Assembly (NCBI GenBank): GCA_907164885.2
Contig: OU015490.1
Location: 237,132,579 to 237,196,578 of the forward strand
Direction: 5' to 3'
DNA: 64,000 bases
Source: Dolomedes plantarius
Taxonomy: Eukaryota > Arthropoda > Arachnida > Araneae > Dolomedidae
Part shown: piece after piece, positions 25,943 to 36,940 of the stretch
Numbering within the stretch: the stretch's first letter is position 1
How the letters are laid out: the number at the start of each line of letters is the position of its first letter
Translations under genes and position numbers: made by a program
The notes under the pieces: model-generated
Databases searched by the model: none
Told to the model about the DNA's origin: nothing
What the model saw: the letters and a program-made list of their open reading frames with translations, nothing else

Positions 25943-26939
25943 CAAGGTGCGCCCATAATGTAAACGGAGAAATTAAAAGATCAAACAATAAAATAAAAAA
26001 GGTGAAAGAATATTCACCTGGCTAGAAAGAGGGACATCTCAACTCTTGTTAACGCCAGTTTAATCTGGTTATTTAGTCATTTTCATATCAAAACGCCATA
26101 GTAATTTTAATTTACTGAGAAGGCATTGTACAAAAAAATTTGCTTCGGAATGGAGCAACGTTGTAACATTAAATTTAGTTACAAATTAGGTAAATATGCT
26201 ACCGAAACTTTAGAGAGGCTTCGAACAGTATATCGTGATGCATCGTTATCAAAAACACAAGCGTATGTGTGGTACAACTACTTTAAATGTGGGCGGGAAA
26301 GCATTGAAGATGAAACAAAGACATGATACCCTTAAATTTCAAAGGATGAGGAAAATGTGGAGAAAATTCGTTCTTAAAATTAAAGACTTAGGTGATGCTG
26401 ATAGCATTTTTTGGTTACAAAGACCTTATTCACCACGAATTTCTTCCTGAAAATCAAACAATTAATCAGTGTTTTTTCAAGGAGGTGCTTTTTCGATTAA
26501 GAAACGGCATAAGGCGAGTTAGGAAGGAACTGTTCGATTCTGAACAATGTTTTCTTTTACAAGATAATCATAAGCCCCGTAGAGCAATTTCTGTACAACA
26601 ATATCTTGCTAGGCATTTAATTACAGTGGTAAATCATCCACCATATTATCCGGACTTAAAGCCCGCTGATTTTTTTCCTTTTTCCGAAGCTGAAGATGAC
26701 CATGAAACGACAGAGAGAGATTTGAAAGCGTCTCGGACATTAAATTGAATGTTACGCGAATTTTGCGAACGGTTAGTTCCAACGCCTATAAACAGTGCTT
26801 CGATGACTTGGAGAAACGTTGGAAAAATTGTATAGACTCCTTTGGTGATTATTTTGAAGGAGTTAAATTTATTTGAAGGTGAGTAATATTTTTCTTATAT
26901 ATATAAAAAATTGTCCGGTTACTTTATGGGCGCACCTTG
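25943..26939 (+). mobile_element. mariner (DD34D) element, deleted and decayed
   Basis: The ends are CAAGGTGCGCCCATAATGTAA at 25943 and its near inverse ending at 26939 (18 of 20 positions). TA follows on the right, while CA stands where TA is expected on the left. The 997-bp length is below the usual 1.3 kb. The transposase N-terminus and part of the catalytic end remain, with the first catalytic aspartate region lost. Confidence 0.85.
26147..26880 (+). pseudogene. mariner transposase remnant
   Basis: The start (26151) reads MEQRCNIKFSYKLGKYATET, then a helix-turn-helix with YVWYNYFKCGRESIEDE, the classic mariner DNA-binding head. After many stops, a later frame reads FLLQDNHKPRRAISVQQYL and HPPYYPDLKPADFF. 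There the second and third catalytic aspartates are separated by 34 residues (DD34D). A tail, CFDDLEKRWKNCIDSFGDYF, ends the protein. The region with the first aspartate is deleted and several frameshifts are present, so it cannot make an active enzyme. Confidence 0.85.
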
Positions 26940-27778
26940 TATATGTATGTTTTTGATTTTAACCTGGTTTTTTATACCTTACAAAAGAGGTTGTTTAATC
27001 TATATTACACAATTTTAATTCTTTTTTGCTACTTTTATATTCTATTTCACAGTGGCTGAGTGTGTGCAACTATTCTATAAGGATTTATATTTATGCTGGT
27101 AGTATGCTTTACCTATAGTATTTTAATTTAATTAGTAAATTCAAACTCCCATTTATCTTAAAAAAAAACCCTGTTTTCATCGTGATTTACCATAGTTTTT
27201 TTCTCAATGAAAAGCTTAATTTGGTTACTGAAGCCACAAATTGCCCTATGGAACGGAAAATTATGCACCGGAAAAAAAAAAAAATATTCCCCTTCTGTAT
27301 ACTGACATAATGGAAATGGCATTTGCAGCGTTGTAAATTTTTATGTTTCATTCTTTAATTCTTTTGATATGTAAAAACCGATGCTGCTGAGTCCGAACGA
27401 CTGAATAAATAATTTAATAATTGCTAGAATTAATAATTACCTTTTTTTTGCAGTTTTTTGTCTTCATTGAAGAGAAATTTAATAAGTTTGCCCCCCATTA
27501 AAACTTTATTTAAAGAAAAAAAGAACGCATTGAAATCTCAAAAGCAGACATTATTAAAGACAAAATAAAATTTAAGAAATAAATATTTTTTCAGTTTAAT
27601 TCTTCCATGAAATAAAATTATTTCCACGTTAATGATTTCACCTTTTTTTAATAAAGTGGTTTAAAATAACCGAATGTGAAACTGTAATTGTATTAATGGC
27701 TTTTATTATGCCATCTGAAAAAGCTATTTATTTGCTTTATAAAGTTAAATCGCTTTGAAGCAACCAATGTATTCAAAT
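26940..27778. other. Unrecognised AT-rich DNA
   Basis: There are no recognisable gene or element ends. Confidence 0.4.
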
Positions 27779-29160
27779 TATTTACGAACCTTTCATAAAT
27801 CCTCATTAGTGTACTTAAATATGAATAAGGATTTAATTAAAAATTCTAATATTTCAAAATCGATGTTTTGTAAAAAAAATATTGGCAATTAGTGCGAGAC
27901 CTTCGAATGCTAAAGGTCCTATAACACACAGAATCCGTCAGCGTTACAGATTAATTGGGCGCTGATTGGTTAAGTGAGTCAATGATTGGTGTATGATTGG
28001 TTCAATATTTTTACGCTGACGGTGACAGATTCTATGTGAACAGGCCCTAAGACTAGTTTGTATTCTAATTATTTACTGTCGTTTCATAAAAGGATATTAT
28101 TAGTGTTCTTAAATGTGAATAATAACTTAATTAAAAATTCTAACATTCTAATATTTGATGTTTTCTAAAAAAAATATTGATAATTAGTTTGACACCCTTA
28201 AATGCGCAAGACTATTTTGTATTTTAATTATTTACCCCCCTTTCATAAATGGATATTATTAGTGTTCGTAAATGGGAATAAAAAATTAATTAAAAATTCT
28301 AACATTCTAATATTGGATGTTTCCTAAAAAATATTGACAACTACTTTGACACCTTCAAATGTGTAAGACTATTTTGTATTTAAATTATTTACCCTCCTTT
28401 CATAAATGGATATCATTAGTGTTCTTAAATGTGAATAAAAACTTAATTAAAAATTCTAATATTCTAATATTTGATTCTTTCTAAAAATATATTGTCAATT
28501 AGTGTGAGACCTTTAACTACGCAAGATTATTTTGTATTTTTTATTATTTACCGTCTTTTCGTAAAGGGATATTATTAGTGTACTTAAATGTGAATAAAAA
28601 TCTAATTAAACATTCTAATATTTTAAAATCGATGTTTTCTAAAATATTGACAATTAGTGCCAGACCTTTAAATCCAGAAATTTTTTTTGTATTTTAATTA
28701 TATGCCCACATTTCGTAAAGGGATATTGTTAGTATTCTTAAATGTGATTAAAAATGTAATAAAAAATTCTAATATTCTAATATTTGATTCTTTCTAAAAT
28801 GATATTGACAATTAGCGTGAGCCCTTTAAATGCGTAAGACTAGTTTGTATTTAATTATATACCCCCATTTCTTAAAGGGATATTATTTTTAGTGTATTTA
28901 AATGTGAATAAAAATCTAATTAAACATTCTAATATTTTAAAACCAATGTTTTTTAAAATATTATTGACAATTAGTGTCAGACCTTTAAATCCCGAAGATT
29001 TTTTGTATTTTAATTATTTTCTTTCATGTCGTAAAGGGATATTGTTAGTGTATTTAAAAAATGCATAAAAATTTAATTAAACGATCTAATATTTTAAAAT
29101 CTATTTTCTTTCTAAAAAAATAAATTTGTGTGAGATCTTTGAATGCCTAAATGTTTTTTT
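27779..29160 (+). repeat. Satellite-like tandem array, about 8 units of about 157 bp
   Basis: Units start near 27779, 28069, 28226, 28384, 28544, 28698, 28854 and 29011. Each carries TTCATAAA or TCGTAAAG, then GGATAT-ATTAGTGT, TTAAATGTGAATAAAAA, TTAATTAAA-ATTCTAA, a GATGTTTTCTAAAA-like word, ATATTG-CAATTAGTGTGAG, and GACTA-TTTGTATT. Spacing between units two to eight is 154-160 bp. The first unit is enlarged by a 134-bp insertion. Units differ by roughly 10%. Confidence 0.88.
27914..28047. mobile_element. 134-bp MITE with TAA duplication (PIF/Harbinger-like)
   Basis: TAA at 27911-27913 and 28048-28050 flanks inverted ends. The left end is AGGTCCTATAACACACAGAA and the right end reads back as GGGCCTGTTCACATAGAATC. 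The neighbouring satellite unit near 28838 reads ATGCGTAAGACTAGTTTGTA. This is the empty site, so the insertion and its duplication are proved by comparison. A 3-bp TAA/TWA target and GGGCC start suggest PIF/Harbinger, but without transposase this is only inference. Confidence 0.85.
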
Positions 29161-30957
29161 ATTTATTTTTTAATTTTTTATAAATACATACCCCAAAAAT
29201 TTAACACTATTCATTAAGAGCATAGAATAACATTAAAAAAAAAGAAATTATACTAAAACAAGTTCCATTAAAAATAAGAAAGGTATTGAAAAGTTTCAGA
29301 AAATTTTAAAGCTTTTTACATTTTTTGCATTTTTTTTAGTTTGCATTAATTTTTAAACACTGTTCCTAAAATATTGATATTTATGGGGCGTAATAATAAA
29401 CAAAATCGAGGAATTGCTCCCCTAGGAATTGAAAAGGTAAACTACAGATAGCTGGAATGAAACAAATATTTGAAACTATTTCTCACATAATATAATTCAA
29501 CAACTGAAAAGAGGTGCAATTTATGGAAGATGACAATTCCCTATTAATAAAAAATATTAATGACTTATATAAGGTCATGATATAATCACAAAACGCAATT
29601 AAATTAATGTTGTCTGATATGCTTATTTTGTAGCTTGATATTGTATCGATCTACGCGTATAAAAGATATACGTGGGATGTATATTTCTGAAACAAGAAGT
29701 TTTTAGTTACAAATAAGACAGAAAGCATTCTTCGGATAAATGGTACTGTTGTTCAATTAAAAGTTCAAATTACTCGCCCAAACGTTTCATTTCATTTCTT
29801 TCTGAAAAAAACACAACTATATTTTACTTTTCTATCGGCGAGTATATTCTGGATCGAAATAAATCATTTTGTCAAAGAGAACAGGATCAAATATAAATAT
29901 TCATATCACTGACGAGAGGATAAAATGATGTTAAATAATGCATAAGATATCTTTCTTTTATAAAACATTTCTTTCCTCGATACTGCAGCATAGATCACAA
30001 TATTCAAGAAAAGTCAGATTCAAAAACTTTTGATTGTTGTTGAGATGTTGACTCTTAATCTTTGACATTTAAGATAAACCGTTGGAGACGTTAAATGTCA
30101 AAAATCGAATTTTCCCGTTTAGATATTATTTTTTACGTTGGATTCACTCATCTGTATTTTATAATGATCTATTACTCGTGAAAAACTCGGAAAAAATTAA
30201 GTTGCTGTAGTAAAGTACGCTATTAAGAGAAAACATTAAGGAAAAATGATAAGAATTTGACTTTAGATCTTCACACAATAACCTTACAGAAGCAAGGAGT
30301 GTCCTTCAAAGGGACAAGGAAACCTTCAACATCGTTTTTTTTTAAATTTTCAACAGTTTACTCAATATACAAAATGAGAATAATTAATAACATTTTTTAC
30401 TAGATTAATGACACGTAGAATTCACAAATAAGTATTTTCTGGAAGAATGGAACCTAATTTTCAATAATCTCTTCAAAAAATGCTGCATTTTTTAAAATGC
30501 TACATTTATTTTTTTCTGATTTCTTCCAAATTTCTCAGGGTTGTTAATTGAAGTGTTTTTCATAAAACTGTGCATCTCTCTTTAAAAGCACAAAATTATT
30601 TTAAAATTGTAGACTATGAAATAAAGTAAAAATATAAAAAAACAAACAGGCAGATTAAAAAATATATATTTTATGGCTTTGGATGCATACAAAATGAATT
30701 CAATGCACAATTATGTTTATTTAATATATGGTAAACGTATATTAAATATTTAAGTCTTTTAAAAAATATGGAATGACCAGCGAACATTTTGAAAAATGAT
30801 AGCCTTTTTGAAATACATCTATTATTCTGCAAAAGATACTTATATTGAATTCTAAGGGTCTTCCATGCAGTAAAAAATAATATTAATTGAGGCGTTGACG
30901 TTAAAAAGAGGGTAAGTGCCAAAATTTCCGAAAAGTATTTTTTCACTGATATAAAGT
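29161..30957. other. Unrecognised AT-rich DNA
   Basis: A frame of 98 codons at 30671-30967 (minus) has no recognisable domain and is biased in composition. I do not call it a gene. Nothing else stands out. Confidence 0.4.
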
Positions 30958-31066
30958 TTTGTTCCAAGTCTAATGGCGTTGAAAAGGAGGTAAGTGCCTA
31001 GATCAGAACTAAAATAAACTAGCTAGGCACTTACCTTCTTTTCAATGCCATTAGCCTTGGAACAAA
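30958..31066. repeat. Hairpin with 44-bp arms
   Basis: The arms at 30958-31001 and 31023-31066 match in 41 of 44 positions around a 21-base loop. Each contains AAGGTAAGTGCCTAG or a near copy. A third, weaker GGGTAAGTGCC lies just upstream at 30910. No element family was recognised. Confidence 0.88.
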
Positions 31067-31191
31067 TCCTTGCATTGGTGCCATTGTCCCCTGAAAGTGT
31101 CTATGGAGTAATGTAATGAGGTAAAGACTATAATGGAAGAATCAACAATGCATGTCATGTCATATTATACATCAAGCTAGAGAAATCACTG

Positions 31192-31462
31192 AAGCCCGAT
31201 AGCGTAGTGGTTATAAGCGTCAATTTGCAATCCCATAGATTCGGGGTTCGACCCTGTGACTGGGCAAGGTTGACTCAGCCTTTTATCCCTTGAGTGGGTC
31301 GATAAAATGAGGACCAAGCATGGTTGGGAACTGAACTCTGAGGGTCCCACGTCAGGTTGACCAACTGACTTAGACATATGCTGTATGGTATCCCAAACCC
31401 CAAGGTCAAGAAAGCGGAGATGGGTACCGCCGGCCCTGGTCCACATCGGACTGGTACGCCAT
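31192..31462 (+). repeat. tRNA-derived SINE, family 2
   Basis: Box A (TAGCGTAGTGGTTA, 31200) and box B (GGGTTCGACCC, 31244) are both well preserved, so the internal polymerase III promoter may still be functional. The body matches the minus-strand copy at 24183-24455. The 3' end lacks a clear A tail. Confidence 0.85.
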
Positions 31463-32289
31463 GAGTTTAGTTTAGAGAAATCACTAGTGTTAACTATGTA
31501 TTCCTTTGGAATAAAATAAAAAATAATCCCAAGTGGTATTCTCACATTTCTCTCTTTTTTTAAAAATGAATATAGGAAGAAACTTCATATTTCTTTGTTT
31601 TTTGAAAAGAGTTGTAAACGCCACTCTTCCTTAAACGAACAAAAATGTTTAAATTGAACTTAGAAAACAGGGTAATAAAGTATATGGATGTTTTATGAAT
31701 TAGATATTTTTAGTTACATCGTAGTAAGATAGAGCACGAAACACAGACCATGTGATAGTTTCTCATAAAATGATAGTAAATTTGTACGAACGTAGACTTT
31801 TTTTTATGGAAATGTTCCTGCTGTATCAGGAAACTGTACAGCACATTATAATAAAAACTAAAAAAAATAAATAAGATATACAATTTACACAAGTGTAATG
31901 AAAAGAAATTATTTAACTACATTATACATGAATAGCCTAATTCTTTTGCAATCTTTTGTAAATCATAATTCTCGAACTGGTTGTGGGGTATGAATGGAAG
32001 TGCCTTGGTCCACTTGGACTTTATCTTCAGTAAGCAAGTTAATTGTCATCAAGGTATGTGTGCTCAGTAATTAAAATTTTAAGTTAAGGAAGAGTTAAGT
32101 TAAGAATCAGAACAAATAAGGAGATTACTCCTTAAAGGAGGAGGAACATTTAAGTATTTAAGAAAAAAAATTAAATTAATGGTTCGATTAAAATTAAATT
32201 AATTAATAAAAAGTAATTAAATAAATAATGCCTAGGGAAACGAAAATAAAGAAGGCCCTCTTCAGGGTCTTACAACTACGTATTGAGAG
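31463..32289. other. Unrecognised AT-rich DNA
   Basis: I see no gene. AATTAA-type low-complexity DNA lies at 32160-32230. Confidence 0.4.
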
Positions 32290-32428
32290 GATTGCGAAGC
32301 TTCGAAAATGAGGCTAATGTAGCAGGAGGGAAAAATTTGCAAAATAACGGGAAGCACAGACGGGGGTCGAACACCTGACCTGCGTGTCCCGAAACGCGAG
32401 CGATAGCAGTGTGCTACGAGAGCACGTA
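32290..32428 (-). repeat. Possible tRNA-derived SINE head
   Basis: The minus strand reads GTGCTCTCGTAGCACACTGC and, about 40 bases later, AGGTGTTCGACCCCCGT. These are box A-like and box B-like at tRNA-like spacing. The ends do not pair into an acceptor stem, so a SINE or tRNA pseudogene is more likely than a tRNA gene. No second copy was seen in the window. Confidence 0.5.
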
Positions 32429-33377
32429 AAAAAAAGCAAGCTAGAGAGAGTATCGCGGTGGGAATCATAATTCTCGCTTTTTAATTCACTCAAAAGCTAG
32501 TTTCTTTTATGGATATTTTGTGTAAAGAGAAGATATGAAAGAAAAAATCGGCGCTATTATGCACTAGGCTAGGGAAATCACTAACCTGATGTATAAGTTG
32601 TTCATATGGTAGAGTGCAGTCCTGAAGGCTTCCCTCAGATGCATTTCAGTTGCTTGTCAGATGAAACAATCATGTCTTTTAGGGAAATACAAAAAGAAAA
32701 AAGATGCAATAACAATTTTTTAGTCCCTGTCAAGTAATATTAAGATGAAACGAGCTTTCAGAAAAAACGGAAAGAAACATCGAACAGTATTAGGGAGATA
32801 AATGATTGATTTTGCAGAGTTGAAAAAAGTGATGTTTTTAAGAGATTTTCGATGTTTTCGATCGATATTTTCAAAAGTTGTTTAAAGGGTGTTTGGAATT
32901 TTTGAATCTAAAACATATATTGGTGTCTCATGTTCCTTCAATTGTTGTTACGCTTTTAATTTTTATCCCTTTGAAAATCATTTTTAGGTGCTTGTTAGGG
33001 TGCTAATTATTTGAGTTTTACTTCTTAATTAATTATTTATTATTTATTAATGAAAAATTAATTTATCAATAGTCAATTTGTTACCTCTAAAAAATCTATT
33101 CGTAAGTTAAAAGAAATGGAAAATTTATGTGTTACATTGGTATAAAATCTATCTAATGATGAGTTGATATAATTTTCATATTAAAGAAGCACCGACAGAA
33201 AAAGCTTAGATGAAAGGTAGATATAATTAAACTATTAGAAACCTTTAAGAGAAATCTTGCAAACATTTAATTTGACATATGATAAAAAATTAAATACGGT
33301 GGAAGATATTTCAAACTGCATATCTGAACACGAGGAAACCTTTCGATGTTTATAGAAGTTTTGTTGCCTTTCGTGGG
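32429..33377. other. Unrecognised AT-rich DNA
   Basis: No gene or structured repeat was seen. Confidence 0.4.
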
Positions 33378-33690
33378 TTGTTGTGTTGTGGCTTATGCCC
33401 CTTGTCCGGCAGTATATTAGATCACCACAAGGGTCAGAGTCCGACTTGGCTAAAGGGCCGGTCCCGTAATTTTTGGATCCGGTCAAGTGACGAGACCGGT
33501 ACACTTGACCCCGCACCTCCAGAGGTAAATTTGAGAACTTGCAGAATATTGCAGCCACGACATATTCTTCGTGCACCAGACATCATTAATGTACACGGCG
33601 GTAGATTTGTCAGTGATCGGCATCGAACCAGAAATGATCGGATCACTGACTTACAGCCATTGCCAACTGGGTCACTGTTGCCTTTCGTTA
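33378..33690 (-). repeat. Possible tRNA-derived SINE, third family
   Basis: The minus strand has TTGGCAATGGCTGTAAG (box A-like) and TCTGGTTCGATGCCG (box B, about 33619-33629), then about 230 bp of G+C-richer body. Overlapping open frames on both strands in this block reflect its composition, not coding. No second copy lies in the window. Confidence 0.5.
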
Positions 33691-33940
33691 TATTAATCAC
33701 AAATCAAAATAATTTCTTTTCATTTTTACTAAAAAAGTATCTTTCATTTATTCTGTTAATACCGCCATACTTTAGTTTAAGGTGAGACAAACACAAAAGA
33801 GCAAAAATAATAGCAGGCAATTAATAGTTAATTATAATAAGTTAACATGTTTATTTATAGTTATAAATGTAAGATCATTTATGAACTAGATCCCATCAAT
33901 CATATGAGTCTTAGATTATTGTATACCTTTCCAATTTTAT

Positions 33941-33945
33941 ATGAT
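33941..33945. repeat. Target-site duplication, left (ATGAT)
   Basis: These are five bases before the LTR of copy B, identical to the five bases after its 3' LTR. A 5-bp duplication is usual for Ty3/gypsy integrases. Confidence 0.92.
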
Positions 33946-35571
33946 TGTAACGAGGAATTCGTTACAGGTTCCTTTATTTTAATTTAATTTAATTTAATTT
34001 GTGTAGTTCTCTTAAACTTTAAATTATAACTTTAATTTTAATCTTAAATCTGCTAGTTATGTTTCCTTTCCTTATCTGATAGTAATTTATTTTTTTCCCA
34101 GGCTCTTAGTCATGGGAGGTCTCTGTAACCTTTAAGTCCGTTCGGTCGGTAATTGAGAATAGCCTATCTTCTAACATCTGGCAGTGCAATTTGCCGTCTT
34201 ATATTCTTTAAGTTTTTGTCAGCTAGATCCCCTAATTGCTACCCTCGTGTCCACGAAATAAGATGTCTTTTCTTCCCTGTTTCCGTGTTTTTGTTAACAG
34301 CATTGATGGGTCTTTTTAATGCTAAAGGCTCCAGTTTCCCTTTTCCGCGCCTGCGGCGAACGTAATTTATTACGAGTATCTTGCATGGGAAACAGTTTTT
34401 CTCTGAACAGGCGTTTGGGCTTCGCGCTGCTTGACCAGCTCCTCTGATTGGTTAAGCTCAGCCAGTCTCGGCCAATGAAACTCCTTAAAAGGGTTCTTCT
34501 GGCATTTTCTTCTGGCAAGAGGAATGTGGTACTTAAGGTATCCAGTTTTGGCGATGCTTCGCGTATTTTATTTTATGGACACAAGGTGTTGGCAATGTGT
34601 TGAGGCGCTGTTAAGGTTGTCTTTCTCCTCTCCCTTCTGCACGCCTTGGCGAGATTGGTTGTACGGCAACCTTTCTCTCCTTGCGTTGTCCAGGGCTGAA
34701 AAAAAAAAGAGATGCGATGCAGAGATTTAGAATTGCTTGGTAGATAAAAACTTGCTCTAAGAGACCCTGAGCCGGGCTTTCGGTCCTTTTTGGTTTGGCC
34801 GTGGCTTGGTGAGGGGGATGTATTTTTTATTGTCGAATAGTGAGTACGAGTGTATTCTATTGATCTGATATTTGTGTATATACTTTAAAAAGGAAATTCC
34901 TTCAATACTATTATTTTTTTTTGATGATCTTCTAATAAGTGGTCGTGTAGACCTGAAGCTCTTTTCTAGTATGTAGTATTACGTTTATTTGTTCCTGTTA
35001 TAATTCAGTAGTCAAGATATACATTGCATCTTTTTATCAAGAAGAATAAAAACTTATTTTTTCTACCAACAAGTCGTTTTTGAAGAAGTTTTCTTCCTCA
35101 GTATTTATTTTTTTATAAAGAGTAGTTGTGAGCAGCTTCCAAACCTGTGATAATTCAATCCTGCGGCACAATGATCTTCAACGTTTGTTTCCCCAGCAAA
35201 TCTTGTACTTCCACTATGCAAAATCTTCCGGTTGAACTTGCGTCTTAAATGCTCCGGCCTGCCTTGACGAACTGTCATTTCTACATCTTAAACGATAGAC
35301 AAATCTTCATTCTTTTATAGAACTTTCGTGCTGTGAACATTTCTGGTGTACTTCATCTTTCACTCAACAGAACAAAGGTCCTTCGAGGTAAAAACATTTG
35401 ACTCTACCAAAATAGTGACCATACACAATAGTGACCGTATACAATTAGTGATTGTACCAAAAAAAAAGTACAACTGTACAGAAATTCACTTCAATAGTAC
35501 AGAAATGGTACCGTCGTCAAAAAATTCCATTTGTACAGAAATGGTTCCTCCTCCTTCAATTACATATTACA
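33946..35571 (+). repeat. 5' LTR of copy B
   Basis: The LTR runs from TGTAACGAGG to CATATTACA, with the usual TG...CA borders. The first 21 bases are themselves an inverted repeat (TGTAACGA, five bases, TCGTTACA). The boundaries are fixed by the matching 3' LTR and by the ATGAT duplication. Confidence 0.95.
34445..34495 (+). promoter_or_regulatory. Candidate LTR promoter: CCAAT pair and TTAAAA box
   Basis: An inverted CCAAT box (GATTGGTTAAG) and a direct one (GGCCAATGAAA) lie about 25 bases apart. They are followed by CTTAAAAGGG as a possible TATA element. Transcription would start about 25-30 bases further on. The TTAAAA box is kept in the LTR of copy A but altered in the 3' LTR of copy B. 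This is a prediction from motifs only. Confidence 0.35.
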
Positions 35572-35576
35572 GAAAT
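35477..35576 (+). repeat. Four TACAGAAAT repeats ending across the LTR/primer-site border
   Basis: TACAGAAAT occurs at 35477, 35498, 35534 and 35568. In the last copy the LTR ends after TACA and the remainder belongs to the internal region. Three of the four continue with GG, giving ACAGAAATGGT. Confidence 0.9.
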
Positions 35577-35590
35577 GGTGCGCAATGACC
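35576..35590 (+). other. Primer binding site (putative)
   Basis: TGGTGCGCAATGACC begins four bases after the LTR. It has the obligatory TGG that pairs with the CCA end of a tRNA, from which minus-strand DNA synthesis is primed. I could not assign the tRNA species from memory. Confidence 0.65.
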
Positions 35591-35968
35591 AGTGCTGCTC
35601 TCAACTTCATCAATTGGTATGCTTCATTTTAATTCATTATTTATCATTTGTTAAATATTCTTCACAATTTTTTTGAAATGTTTAATTGAAATTTTATACG
35701 TACAATATTGGTATTATAAATACAATCCAACTGTTGCAGTATATATGAATTTTTAGTGTATATTCAGTATATTTTTCATAATAATCTAGTTTTTGCAAAT
35801 TTACTTTTACTTGAATGGTAGTATTTATAAAATTGTGATTTATATTTTTTTCTCATTTTGTGTAATACTTTAAAGTGCACTTTTAACTCTTTTCACATTT
35901 TGTGATTATAAATTTTTTTTTTCTCTTTATATGAGAAATACTTAAAAGCATGGCTACAAAAATTCATT

Positions 35969-36905
35969 TCCATGCAGCCTGACACCATTTGAGGGTGATG
36001 TAGAGTTATTGGAGTTCTTTTTCGAACAAGTAATCGACATAAAGGAATTTAATAAGTGGTCTGAGCAACAAGCTTTGACTTTTTTAAAATCCAAACTTAC
36101 AGGCAATGCTCTTAAATTTTTTGTCAGTTCGGCTGATGCTAAAGGTTGTACATCTATTTTACAACTGAAACAGATTTTCGTTGATTTTTTTAAACCTGCA
36201 ACCACACATTCTTTGCGTGTAGCAGTAGATAATATTAAATTGTTGCCTGATGAAACAATCAGAAATTTAGCACACAGGCTTGATAATCTTGTAAGGAAAG
36301 TGCACCCATCTATCACTGAGAAAACTCAGCTAGACTCTATAAAATTTTCACATTTGCTAAATGCTTTGCCTGCCAGCCATAAATTAAAAATTTTGGAGTC
36401 TGGTTTGGATAATTTTGATGAGGCGGTTGCTAAAGCTCAACTTTTGCAGGATATCCATATTCAATCTGAGATTTTGGTTCCATCTACCTCTTCTCAGCCT
36501 TCATATGATCAATTATTAGCTGAAGTTAATTATTTAAAAACTCAGATAGTTGAAATTAAAAATCCTACCAATAATACTTCTTCTCCTGCCAAAAATGAAA
36601 ATGCTAGAAATCAGAATTTTAGAGCACACAGACAAAATTTCAGGCCATACTCCAAAAGTTTTAGGCCAAGTCCAGTTAATAGAGTGCAAATCAAATGTAA
36701 TTACTGTGGCCGCTTGAACCACTTAATGAAGAATTGTTATCAGTTTAAGAGAGTATTAGCTAATAGAGCAAACCATAACCAATATAATCGTGGTAGAGGT
36801 CAGGTTAGACCTAATTCTCATAATAATAGCCATGGGAATAATAATATGAACCCTAGAGCAAATGTTTTTGTGCCATCAAATAATCCTAGTAATAATTTAA
36901 ACTAG
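35969..36905 (+). CDS. gag: Gag polyprotein of copy B (start damaged)
   Basis: The open frame runs from the stop at 35943 to TAG at 36903-36905. It encodes a capsid-type region (PFEGDVELLEFFFEQVIDIK near the start, then helical segments with FLKSKLTGNALKFF and LRVAVDNIKLLPDETIRNLA). A basic linker follows, then a CCHC zinc knuckle at 36695-36737 (CNYCGRLNHLMKNC) that would bind RNA, and an Asn-rich tail. The frame has no ATG before the conserved PFEGD segment. Upstream ATG codons at 35950 and 35972 lie in other frames, and a T run next to them differs by one base between the copies. The start is therefore either damaged or misread here. Gag would form the particle shell in the cytoplasm. Confidence 0.85.
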
Positions 36906-36940
36906 AGATGGAGTGTCATAACACTGGGATTATGAACTCC
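36896..36940 (+). promoter_or_regulatory. -1 ribosomal frameshift signal (UUUAAAC plus stem-loop)
   Basis: T TTA AAC at 36896-36902 is an X XXY YYZ slippery heptamer in the gag frame, immediately followed by the gag stop TAG. Seven bases later a stem forms between GGAGT (36910-36914) and ACTCC (36936-36940). It continues, past a small internal loop (GT opposite A), with CATAA (36917-36921) pairing to TTATG (36930-36934) around an 8-base loop. After a -1 slip the ribosome continues TTT AAA CTA GAG ATG into pol. The signal is identical in copy A. Loop bases ACTGGG could pair with CTCAGT at 36966-36971 as a pseudoknot, which is speculative. Confidence 0.82.

Noticed and set aside
27779..29160. 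CRISPR-like array
   Set aside because: Repeats of 157 bp without unique spacers in eukaryotic, transposon-rich DNA; this is a satellite.
30671..30967. 98-codon minus-strand frame ending at the hairpin
   Set aside because: Aromatic- and lysine-rich translation of AT-rich DNA, with no domain.
32362..32428. Possible functional tRNA gene (minus strand)
   Set aside because: Boxes A and B are present, but the ends do not form an acceptor stem and no clear anticodon arm is seen. A SINE head is more likely.
34153..34730. Open frames inside the LTRs (70-97 codons, seen in all three LTRs)
   Set aside because: They recur only because the LTRs are near-identical. There is no domain, and the frames lie across the presumed promoter region.
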